From contig JBITNC010000002.1 of the NCBI GenBank assembly GCA_050084985.1, positions 4,402,001 to 4,466,000 of the forward strand: a DNA stretch of 64,000 nucleotides, in the 5' to 3' direction. Below are positions 37,707 to 47,737 of the stretch, one piece after another. Source of the stretch: Nageia nagi. Its lineage: Eukaryota > Pinophyta. The stretch's first letter is position 1. The number at the start of each line of letters is the position of its first letter. The notes beneath the pieces are model-generated. The model was not told where the DNA came from. It did not search any database and was given only the letters and a program-made list of their open reading frames with translations. A program made the position numbers and the translations under genes.

Positions 37707-38835
37707 TGATTCAAAATTTGATCATCTCATTTCAACAAAATAAGTATTCCACATTTCAAAGCTTTTTGTTATGATCTCGTTAGTTTGAACAGCGAGAAAA
37801 TCTGACCCTCAGATTATCTTTTGTGAAGATTTAAAGTTTGAATTTATTATTGTATTTGTTATTATAAAAATTAGAAAAAAAACACAATGTTAAAATATTA
37901 GAAAAATTAAAAAAAAATTGGGTAGTATTTTAAAATACAAAGGAGGTGGCATAGTGGGTCAATGACCCCACCACCACATCAGCAGGTGAAGTGCATGCAA
38001 GGGGATAGAAAATAAGACAAGGCCAATGTGGAATGGGTAGGACTAAATATTTACCACAAAAAGACCTTGATATGAACCTGTTGAAGGGAAGCACCACATG
38101 TAGGTTTATGTCTAGTGAAGTCGCTCATCGTTGAAGTGCAAGGTGGTAAGCCTTTTTGTGAAACCGCCTATTTTTGGGGCTTAATTTGTTAAGTGAGATT
38201 GTAATATTTATTTTAGATTTGGTTTTATTTGGAATATTTTAAATAGGGTGTTTTTATTACCTAAAAATAAGGGAGGGAGATAATACATAATTTTTATTAG
38301 TTATTATGTTATTTGCAAAGATGAAAAACAATATTATTGTAATATTGTTTGTAAGTGTCAGGTATTTTTTGGAAATAGATAAAATCCTATTTGTTGGGAA
38401 GTTAAGCTAATTTAGTGGAGGATAAAGTTGTGGAGAAATTGGTTTATGGCCACAACTAATTTCAACTCAACATGGAATAATGCCAAATAGTTTGTTTGGG
38501 TTAAATTGTAAGCTAGCTTCCTTAACATTATAAAAGGAAGACTAGTATGTTTTATTTGTTTTAGTGTTGGCTAGTCTATGGGAGAAGGGTGAGTGGGAAA
38601 ATATACTAAGTGATGTAAAGTGAGAGGGATCAAGGATTGATTCAAGCTCCACAAAATAAAGAGGCAAAATTGGTAAATCTCTTGTGGTGTTTTTATTTAT
38701 TCTTGAACAAATATTTTGCTTTTACACTTAAAAAGTAATTCTCTTTTCTTGTGAGATAAAGTGGCAAAAATATTTTAAATAATTTATATGTGGTGAGATA
38801 GGGAATTGTCATAGGTGAACTATCTTTATGGATCA
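37707..38835 (+). repeat. 3' LTR of the gag-only element
   Basis: 1,129 bases, collinear with the 5' LTR and with scattered substitutions and short indels. It follows the polypurine tract directly. Confidence 0.92.
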
Positions 38836-39352
38836 AAATGAGAACTTCAATGTAGTCCTGATGTGGGTGAATTTATCAAAGTTACTAATGGATTTTTGGT
38901 GTATAGAAGGAATTGAAGTTGTTGTAAAGACTATAGTAAATCTCATTTATATTGATAATCATATGAAGATGGGTACAAAAAGGAATGCAACTAGATTTTT
39001 CATAAATTTGGATGTTACAATGCAACTTCAAAGAAAAATTATTCTAATAAATGATGACTATGAATGGATTTATGACATTGAATATGAGTTATTACCTATT
39101 TCTTGTGATTCTTGTAAGATGATTGGACATCTTTTTAGACATTGCACAAATAAGCCAATATTATATAGAGCAAATGAAGGTAATCCTAAATTCCTTGACC
39201 AAATAAAGATTAAATAAGGTAAAAATCAAATGCCTATCAATAAGGTTTGGAAGCTAGTATTGCAAAATCAAAATACTCATACTAATACTCAAAATGCATT
39301 CCAACATCTGCTAGATTTGAATATAGCTGAATCATCCGATAATACAATAGGG

Positions 39353-39658
39353 GATAAGTTTGCACTTGAAACACAAATGTTGGATGCAAAAATAGTGATA
39401 AATCACGAGTTAAAAGATGAAAAAAAGAAAGAGGATGTAGTTAATGAAATGCTAAATATCAATAATATGGATATATCTATAGAAGACATAAGTACTTAGA
39501 ATCAAGATAAGTTTGCACTTCAAACAAAAATGTTGGATGCAAAAATAGTGATAAATCATGAGTTAAAAGATGAAAAAAAGAAAGAGGGTGTAGTTAATGA
39601 AATGCTAAATATCAATAATATGGATATATATATAGAATACATAAGTACTTAGAATCAG
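39353..39658 (+). repeat. 153-bp tandem duplication inside LINE ORF1
   Basis: GATAAGTTTGCACTT begins at 39,353 and again at 39,506. The two 153-base copies differ at only a handful of positions. The period is 51 codons, so the duplication keeps the frame. Each copy ends with an in-frame TAG (AGTACTTAG), so the second copy would not be translated today. Confidence 0.93.
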
Positions 39659-40079
39659 GGAATGATAATTGTAAAAATTAATGAAGATGATAATGAGACA
39701 CTTGAATAGGAGGAAAAGGATTATTCAAATATCATATTACATAAATACCCAATTAATATCAGTAATGAAATTTCCTTTATAAATTATAGGTCACCTGAGG
39801 AGTCACATGGAGATGATGAATTCTCGAAGGAATATTTGGAACATCCTTGGTTATATGTAATTACTACAAAAACTAAAAAAAGAATTAGTAATAAATATTT
39901 AGCTTTAGTTGATATTAATATGCTAAGTGAAACTAAAAGTGGAAGGAGAAACAATAGATGTTGGTAGAAACTTCCCTAATAAACCCTCAAAGAAGGTGGT
40001 CAAATATAAAGCTACACAGTTAGATATAGCAAATGGAACTTAGAAAATTCTTGATATTAAAGGAGGTAGGCTCACTAAT

Positions 40080-41160
40080 AAAAGTTTATAATTATTCTAT
40101 ATTGGAATATTTGAGGATGCAATAAACTTGAGAAATAATTAATTGCAAAAGATCTGATCAAAACTCATAAACATGATATTTTTATCTACCAAGAGATAAA
40201 AATAAAGGATATTAAATTGGAAGCAATTAGAAGAAGGATATGCAAAAGTTATAAAATGGAAGCTATACATGCTATAGGTGGGAAAAACAAAGCAAGAGGT
40301 ATTTATATTATGTGTAATCTAGATAAAATTTAAAGTGTAAGAATTGAGTTTTTAACCAGAAGAGGTATATCTCTATTTATCATGGATAAGGTGAATGGTT
40401 TTCAATTTGTGTTAACAAATATTTATGTTGCTAATAACTTATAAGATAGAAGAAAATTATGGAATGAGTTGTCTCAACATAGAGTTAAGTTTGAGAGGTA
40501 TAAATGGGTGGTCATGGGTGATTTTAATTCCTTGTTGAATATTAAAGAAAAACCTGGAGGTAATGAGGATTTGTCTAAGAGTATAAAAGATCTTAGAGAA
40601 TTTGTAAATCAAAATAAATTACTTGATTTTCATCTAAATGGTGACAATTTCAGATGGACTAATAGAAGGGAGGATAATGAACATATCCTTAGAAGACTAG
40701 ATAGAACATTAGTAACTTCAAAATGGAGAGAGTTTTATAAGGATGCTAACCTGAATTCTCTTCAATCAACAGGCTCAAATCATAATCCCCTACTTCTCCA
40801 ATGTAATCAAATAAAAAAAACTCCCCTTTTATATTTGAGTATATGTAGTTAGAGCATCCAAATTGTTATAATAAGATTAAGGAATGGTAAGAAATTCATA
40901 TTAAGGACACTACTATGTACAAAGTATTAAAAAATGCTAATACCTTAAACAAAAACTCAAAAATTGGAAGAAAATTATGCTCAAAGATGTGAAAATCAGG
41001 AAGATGGATCTTAAAGAGAAGTTAATGGATATTAAAAATAAAATTATTTCCAATGGTAGGTCTAAAACTATTAACAAAGAGGAAAAGAGAATTTTACATA
41101 ATAATATAATACAATTGCATAAGAAGACATTCATTAGAGACAAAAATCATGTAATGGCTT
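40080..41160 (+). pseudogene. LINE ORF2, endonuclease part
   Basis: Apurinic-endonuclease-like domain that would nick target DNA. Seen: QEIKIKDI near 40,190, ISLFIMDKVNGFQFVLTNIYVAN at about 40,370-40,440, WVVMGDFNSLLN near 40,506 (GDFN motif intact), DNFRWTNRRED near 40,643, and GSNHNPLLL near 40,772. In the last motif functional enzymes have S-D-H, so the catalytic Asp is Asn. A linker region follows (MLKDVKIRKMDLKEKL). Several stops lie upstream of 40,469. Confidence 0.85.
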
Positions 41161-41622
41161 AATGAGGGAGAAACAAATACACGTTTCTTCAAACTTACAA
41201 CCCTAAAAAGAAGGAATTTCAATAAAATTTTAGCCATCAAAACTTCTGATTATAAGTTTGTGACTAAGGAAGAAGATATTAAAAAAGGAGGAATTGAATT
41301 TTATGAAATGTTGTTGGAAAATGATCAACCTACTGATGAAATTGCTATGAATAAAATTCTTGAGAATATCCCTATGATTCTTACCTAAGAAATAAGGGAT
41401 GAAATGGAGAGACCTGTTACATGGGAATAAATTAGAAGAGTAGTGTTTAGGATGAATAAAGATAAGGCTCCAGAGATAGATGGCTTTCCTTCAGGATTCT
41501 TTCATAAATGCTAGGATATTGCAATGAAAAATTTATTTATAGATATTGCTTAATTCTTAAGGGAGGATAAAATTTTAAAGACTTGGAATACTACTTTTCT
41601 CAAATTATTTCCTTGTACATAT
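41161..41622 (+). pseudogene. LINE ORF2, N-terminal reverse transcriptase part
   Basis: Reads EGETNTRFFKLTTLKRRNFN at the start. Then ITREEDI-like sequence, the RT entry motif FRMNKDKAPEIDGFPSGFFH (A-P-G-x-D-G in active elements, here E for G), and TWNTTFLKLFP. It is cut at 41,622 by the minus-strand gypsy element. Confidence 0.85.
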
Positions 41623-42346
41623 TAATCCATAATCACCAGATGGTTATAGCATACTCAGATCCTCACTTACAGATTCAAACAAAAATACATTCACCATTAT
41701 GAGATCATACAAAATTGCATATAAATTTGAAAATTAAACAATGTAAATCACAACCTAGCAATCTCAAAATACACAACACGATCAACATAATGATTTACCC
41801 TGGTTCACCTAATGTGGGCTAATACAACATGGAATTGGAACCTTCTCTACTCATTATCTATGGACATTACAATATTACATGCATAGAGAAATACCATCAA
41901 CATAATGGCAATACAATCTCCTATAATTACTGCAATCTCCTATAGCAAAAAGAAATAATCTTAGAACTACAATAATTCTAGAATGAGTCTTAGTCTTCCT
42001 TCAAACTATTACAATTCTAAAATTTCAAAAATCTAAAATCCTCTCTAATAAGAATCAAGAATAAGAAATGCCATTAAACAAGCCTTCAGAACACTCTGAA
42101 ATGTTGGCCAAGGAACTTGAACTACTCAATCTCCTAAAATTTCTTTATTCCTTCAAATGCCCTTGATAACTCATCAATGTGCACACTATTAATGACCTAA
42201 AATTAACAATTTACACATTGCTAGTGGTCTAAAATTGAATGCTAAAAAACTCCATATTTTGATTTTTGATCTATCTCCAAAACATATACCTCTAGAATGA
42301 GTATTGCTCCTAAAAACATAACCTGACACATGAACCAATTCAGATC
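41623..42346 (-). repeat. 3' LTR of the 41.6-kb gypsy element (left)
   Basis: 724 bases, alignable over its whole length with the right LTR. The outer TG has become TA. Confidence 0.88.
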
Positions 42347-42439
42347 ATGCCTCTCCAATGGAGAAGCATTTGGTCCCATACATGCATAAATAAGGATACA
42401 ACTCCCCAACTCTAGATCTTTCCATCCACGTGGATTTAT

Positions 42440-45400
42440 TAGGCTTCTATCCTTTCAATCCAACTAACCACAACTCTGTCTCACCTCTTCTTGTAGCATG
42501 AACCTTCTTTTGTAATATGGAATCCTCCTTGAGTTTATCCATACTATTAGGAGATAAATCATCAAGAGATGGAAAAATATGATCTGAACCTACTTCATCT
42601 TCAATCAACATAGATAGCTCATACAATTTCAAATGCTCAACATTCACAACTGAATAGATGTTCATATATGCCAAAAGGTCCAATCTAAAAGCATTCTCAC
42701 TTACTTGCTCCAAAATATCAAATGGTCCATACCTTATAGATTTCAACTTCTTGGCTGGTCCTTGCAACCTCTCCTTACTAAGATGCAACCAAACATGGTC
42801 TCCCACATGAAACTTATGGTCAACTCTATGTTTGTTATGTCTCATCTTGTACTTGGCTTGGCTTGTCTCAAGTTGCTCTTGGATTTTCAAATGAGTTTGC
42901 CTAATCTTTTCAACAAAATTTTTAGCTTGCTTTTCCTCTTTCTCAAGTGAATCTTCTTCATCCCTTTGCTTCTCAAACACACAATCAAAAGGTGAAGGTG
43001 GTAAATAACCAAAACAAGTCTCAAAAGGACTCTTATTAATGGAAGAATGAAGTTTTTTATTGTATGCATGTTAGATATATTCAAGATCTCTATACCAAGA
43101 ATTAGGTTGCTTACCACAATAACCCCTCAAGAGTTGAACTACTACCCTATTCATCACCTTAGTTTATCCATATATTTGAGGATGAAAGGAAGTACTCCTC
43201 TTCAACCTTGTATCCATATTTTCCCATAAAAATGTCCAAAAATTACCCAAGAATCTACTATCTCTATCTGAAACAATAGAATTAGGCAATCCAAAATGAA
43301 CCTAAATATGAGAAAAGAATAAATTTGTAGCATCTTATCCTGTTATAGTCTATTTACATGGAATCAAAACACACATCTTGCCAAATCTATCCATAATAAC
43401 AAATAAATATTCATGACCCTTCTTATTCATAGGCAACCCTCCTAAAAAATCTATTGAGATACACTCCCATGGACATGAAGGTACTGGAAGTGGATGATAC
43501 TAATTTATTGTTACTGGGCTTGCTAGTGCAACATAAAGAACACCCCCTCATGTACTTGAAAACTTGATCTTGCATCTTTGGCTAATATACATACCTTTGC
43601 AAATTGTACAATGTCTTTCCAACCCCAAAATATCTTGCAATCTTTGAAGTATGTGCTTCTATAATCAGTCTATTTCTTTCACCTACAAGTACACATAATG
43701 CATTAAAATGATAAAGAATTCCATTTTGTAAATGAAATTCATCCAAACCCTCATACTTGGACCTAGATGAAGATAACTGCTCATACACTTCTTTAAAGTT
43801 TGGATCCTGCATATATGCCTCTAAAAATTACTCAAACAGAAAAGGAAGAAGTTTTAGCACTGATAGGGAACTCACTAGACTCTATTTGCATGTTGCTAAT
43901 AGCCCATAATCAGTACTACATGCTACTAATAATGTGGAATATGTAGTTATAGATGGCCTAGAAATCATGTCAACAACCTTATTATGCATTCCTTTCTTAT
44001 ATTTGATCACTATATGAAATTGTTGCATAAAACTCATCCATCTATAGTTTCTAGTTTGTTACAATTTTGATTGAGTTTGTAAATACTTTAATGGTTGATG
44101 ATCAGTATGAATGATTTTTTCTTTCTCCATTGAGTAATTTTTCCACTTTTTAATATCTTGAACCAATGCATACATTTCCTTATCATAAGTAGGATAATTC
44201 AAAATAGCCCCACTAAACTTTTTAGAATGATAGCAAATTGGTTTACCTTCTTGTAACAAAATAGCTCCCATAACATAGTCACTTGCATCAGTCTCCACTT
44301 CAAATGGCTTCTAAAAATTATGAAGTGCCAGCATAGGTGCACTAATAATCTTTTGCTTCAAAGTGTCAAAAGATGTTTGTTGTTATTTTTTTCCATTGGA
44401 AAACTTATCTCTTTCCAGTTACATTATGTAAAGGTGAAGCAATATGAGAAAAATCAACAATAAACTTTCTCAAATATTGGAAAAGACTAAAGAAATTTCT
44501 TACTTTAGTTACATTAGATAGCTTTGGCCAATCCACTATAGCACTTACTTTACTCGGACCTATCTTAAGTTGTCCATGACCAATAACAAGGCCTAAGTAC
44601 ACCAAAGACTCTTTTCCAAACTCACATTTTGAATGTCTCAATAACAACTTTCTCTATGCAAAGTTTGAAACACTTGTCTAAAATGTATAACATGTTATTC
44701 CCAAGTAGAACTATAAACAAGAGTATCATACAAGTATACAATAATAAAAAAATCAATAAATGAATGAAGCAATCATTCATTAATCTCATAAAAGTGGCTA
44801 GTGCATTGCACAACCAAATGGAAAAATAAGCCACTCAAATAGGCCTTATCTTGTCTTGAAATAAGTCTTCTAAATGTCCTCCTCCTTAATTCTAACTTGG
44901 TGATATCCACTCCTTAAGTCTAGTTTTGTGAAAAACTTTGCCCCTTGCAACTAATCCAAAAGATCATATATTCGAGGCAAAGGATAGTGATTTTGTTTAG
45001 TGCTCTATAGTCAATGCATATTCTCCAAGTTTGATCCTTCTTAGGAACCAAAATAACAGGTGATCCACATGGAGATGTACTTGGTCTAATCACACCTTGA
45101 TCAACCAACTCTTGAATTTGCCTCCTTATCTCCTTTTGCTCTAAAATTGATTGCTGATACAAAGCTATGTTGGGCAATGAAGCATTAGGTAACAACTAAA
45201 TATCATGATGTATATCTCAAATAGGAGGTAATCATTGTGGCTTTGCAAATAATTTAGTAAACTTCCAAACCAAATCCTGCATTTATTCCTCTCTTTTGCA
45301 TGTTGCTAATGGCCTACAATTAGTATTGCACATCGCTAATAGCGTGAGATTCACCTCACCTATGTTTTAGAAGCATTCACAAGATGTTTTACCTGATTGG

Positions 45401-45790
45401 AAGTGACCGAAGGTATATTTTTCCTACTTTTATGTGTACTAGCTAGAAACATCTTTTCATCTTTCACCAATTGTAATTTGTTCAATCTTCTATAATAAAT
45501 ACTATCTCTATCTGACATATAAGGGTTACCAAGAATAACACCAAAAATGTCTAAAGGAACAACATCAACCACAACTTCATCAATGAACTTTGCACAAATA
45601 GCAAATTTCAACTTACATTAGTTAGTGACTTGTAAACTAGCATTGCGATGCACCCAACCCAAAGGATATGGATTTGGATGGTTGAAAGTTTCCAATCTCA
45701 AATTACTTATCATAGTCTTTGAAATCAAATTTGCTTGAGAACCTAGATCAAAAATGTAATCTACTTTGGTTTTGTTAATTTGGATTTTGA
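42440..45790 (-). pseudogene. Gypsy pol pseudogene with chromodomain-like tail
   Basis: Protease: FDLGSQANLIS near 45,763-45,728 (D-L-G intact) and VVPLDIFGVILGNPYMSDRDSI near 45,545. [22 protein letters not shown] and [19 protein letters not shown] at 45,130-45,000. The catalytic box near 44,735 reads YLYD, where active elements have YLDD. RNase H: METDASDYVMGAILLQEGKP at 44,298-44,240. Integrase zinc-binding part at 43,812-43,582 (EAHTSKIARYFGVGK, with the second His replaced), core around 43,500-43,000, and the C-terminal GPY/F motif near 42,740 (IRYGPFDILEQVSENAFRLDL). The tail TRRGETELWLVGLKG resembles the chromodomain-like ends of chromoviral integrases. Stops and frameshifts are present in every module. 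Confidence 0.88.
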
Positions 45791-45799
45791 GGTGGAATA

Positions 45800-47010
45800 A
45801 TTGAATCCTTTACTCTTCAATGTCTTGAGGTTCTTCAACCTTTTGAATGGCTGAACAATTTACTCTCTCATCAACATTTGAACTACACTCAATATCATCA
45901 CATCTAAGAACCATAGCATTAGTTTTCTCCTTATTCTTATGCTTATATGAATGTAATTTCAAATGTAATTTCCAAAATTTATCATTAACATTACCATCTT
46001 TATCACAATGACTATAATGTCTACTATCACCTTCTTTCTTTGAAATATTAGTAGTCTTAGTTTTTTACTTAACTTTGCCTTTATCTTGAGATTTACCTTT
46101 CTCTTATCCTCCCCTTAAATTTGAAGCCTTCTTGGATTCATCATATTATCTCCTTGCTTTACCATCCTCCTCTAAGTATTGTGCTTGCACACAGACTTGA
46201 TCAAGATTAGTAGGATTAAACAACATGATAGTCTTTTGCAAATGACTATGTAAACCTCTAATGTACTTCATCAAAATTTGAGGATTTTTTAATGAAACCC
46301 CAAGAAAAGTAGATTGTTTCCTAAATTTTGTAGTGTATTCTTGAACATTTTTTTCTCTTTGTTATCTAAATAATTGTCATTTCATCAATTATTTAATATT
46401 ATGTCTTAATAGATAGATTTTATCTGTTAACAACTCCTTAAATTCATTCCAAGAAGATATTTCTAATAAGTGTTCATGATTAAGAGTTTCTACATACCTT
46501 TCCTACCAAACTAAAGCATGTCCACTCATCTTTAATATAGAAAAAGAGATTTTATCAACATCATTTACAACACCATGAATTTAAAATAAACCTCCAATTG
46601 TTTCAACCAATTGTTCACCTTTTTCACATCAACCTCTCCTCCAAAAATAGGAATGTCCACTTTGGCCTCCAGCTTGAATGGAACTCAATTTGATGAAGAT
46701 GATGAATTAGGTCTCCCAACTACATCACGATATCTCTAATTGACATTTGTATTTGCTCTAGTAACCAAAAAATTAGCCAAATGAGCCAAATGATTCTCCA
46801 TTTTTTAAAACCTCATTTCAAAATCTACATTCATCATGGTATATATAGTAGACTATTGCTCCTTCACATTATCCATTTTAGTCGCTCTACCCCTTCTACC
46901 AATCTCAAGATCCTTTGGAATCAATTTTGGTCTTTGAGATCTCCTCCCAAAATAAAAAAACATGTTGTTGGCAACTTGAAATACCCAAAACTTTGGCCCT
47001 AAATTTGATG
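45800..47010 (-). pseudogene. Gypsy gag pseudogene
   Basis: Minus strand. VDIPIFGGEVDVKKVNNWLK and QLEVYFKF lie near 46,650, VQEYTTKFRKQS near 46,340, MKYIRGLHSHLQKTIMLFNP near 46,260 and VQAQYLEEDGKARR near 46,190. A basic region then ends in the nucleocapsid remnant HYSHCDKDGNVNDKF near 46,010. Several stops. It belongs to the same family as the fragment at 25.2-26.1 kb and is related to the gag of the 35.5-kb element. Confidence 0.8.
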
Positions 47011-47017
47011 TACATAA

Positions 47018-47029
47018 GCTCTAATACCA
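47018..47029 (-). other. Primer-binding site of the gypsy element
   Basis: The minus strand reads TGGTATTAGAGC, one change from the tRNA-Met consensus TGGTATCAGAGC. It is adjacent to the right LTR. Confidence 0.88.
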
Positions 47030-47031
47030 CG

Positions 47032-47732
47032 TGATCTATAATCATTAGATGCTTTTAGCATATGTGGATCCTCACTTACATATTCAAATGAAAATACATT
47101 CACCATTATAAGATCATACAAAATTGCATATAAATTTAAAAATTGTATAATGTAAATCATAATCTAGTAATCTCAAAACACACAACAAGATCAACACAAT
47201 GATTTACCCTAGGTCACCCAATGTGGGCTAATCCAACATAGAATTAGAGCCTTCTCTTCTCATTTTCTATGGGCATTACAATATTACATGCATAGAGAAT
47301 ACCTTCAACATAATGGTAATATAATCTCCTACAACAAAAAGAAATAATCTTAGAACTACAACAATTTTGGAATGACTCTTGGTCTTCCTTCAAACTACTA
47401 CAATTCTAAAATCCCAAAACCCTACAATCCTCTCTAACGAGAATCAAGAATAAGATACACCATTAAATAGGCCTCTAGAACACTCTGAAACATCATCCAA
47501 GGAATTGCTCAATCTCTTGAAATGCTACTATCTTCTTTAAATGCCCCTATTGACTCATTAATGTGCACATCGTTAATGGCCTAAAATCAACAATTTGCAT
47601 GCCACTGGTAGCCTAAAATTGAATGCCAAAAAAATTCATATTTCAATCTTCGATCTATCTCAAAGCACATATACCTCTGGAATGAGTATTGATCATGAAA
47701 AGATAACCTGACACATGATCCAATTCAAATCA
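47032..47732 (-). repeat. 5' LTR of the 41.6-kb gypsy element (right)
   Basis: 701 bases, begins TGATC and ends TCA on the plus strand. Confidence 0.88.
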
Positions 47733-47737
47733 ACTAT

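Larger units (their letters stand above)
35452..38840 (+). mobile_element. Gag-only LTR retrotransposon with perfect 5-bp target duplication
   Basis: The element proper is 35,457-38,835, flanked by AAATG on both sides (35,452-35,456 and 38,836-38,840). LTRs 35,457-36,604 and 37,707-38,835 start TGATTCAAAATTTG and end ATCA, so TG...CA is kept. The primer site TTAGGTATCAGAGC follows the 5' LTR (tRNA-Met type) and the polypurine tract AGTGGGGAGGAG ends at 37,706. The internal 1.1 kb holds only gag-like sequence. It is inserted in ORF1 of the LINE, whose frame resumes after one target copy. With no pol it needed enzymes from a related element. Confidence 0.95.
35190..40020 (+). pseudogene. LINE ORF1 pseudogene (DUF4283-like domain, zinc knuckle), interrupted
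   Basis: Left part 35,190-35,456 includes MENHQIFLVGKF, PFACDFLMFNFNQEENLQ and KSGLVIKKWYKGF. The right part resumes at 38,841 (NFNVVLMWVNLSKLLMDFWCIEG) and runs to a CX2CX4HX4C knuckle at about 39,104-39,145 (CDSCKMIGHLFRHC). This is the usual plan of plant LINE ORF1 nucleic-acid-binding proteins. Acidic/Asn-rich sequence follows, with a 153-base tandem duplication. The whole gag-only LTR element at 35,457-38,835 sits inside the DUF4283-like domain. Stops occur in several places. Confidence 0.8.
41618..47737 (-). mobile_element. Ty3/gypsy retrotransposon, full layout, inserted in LINE RT
   Basis: The element proper is 41,623-47,732, read on the minus strand. LTRs 41,623-42,346 and 47,032-47,732 share long near-identical blocks (ACATTCACCATTAT, CCTGACACATGA-CCAATTCA). 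The primer site lies at 47,018-47,029 (TGGTATTAGAGC on the minus strand) and a purine-rich tract (GGAGAGGCA, minus) at 42,347-42,365. Flanks CATAT (41,618-41,622) and ACTAT (47,733-47,737) fit a decayed 5-base target duplication. Inside are gag, PR, RT, RNase H and IN in gypsy order with an IN C-terminal extension. It splits the LINE reverse transcriptase, whose frame resumes at 47,738. Confidence 0.93.
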
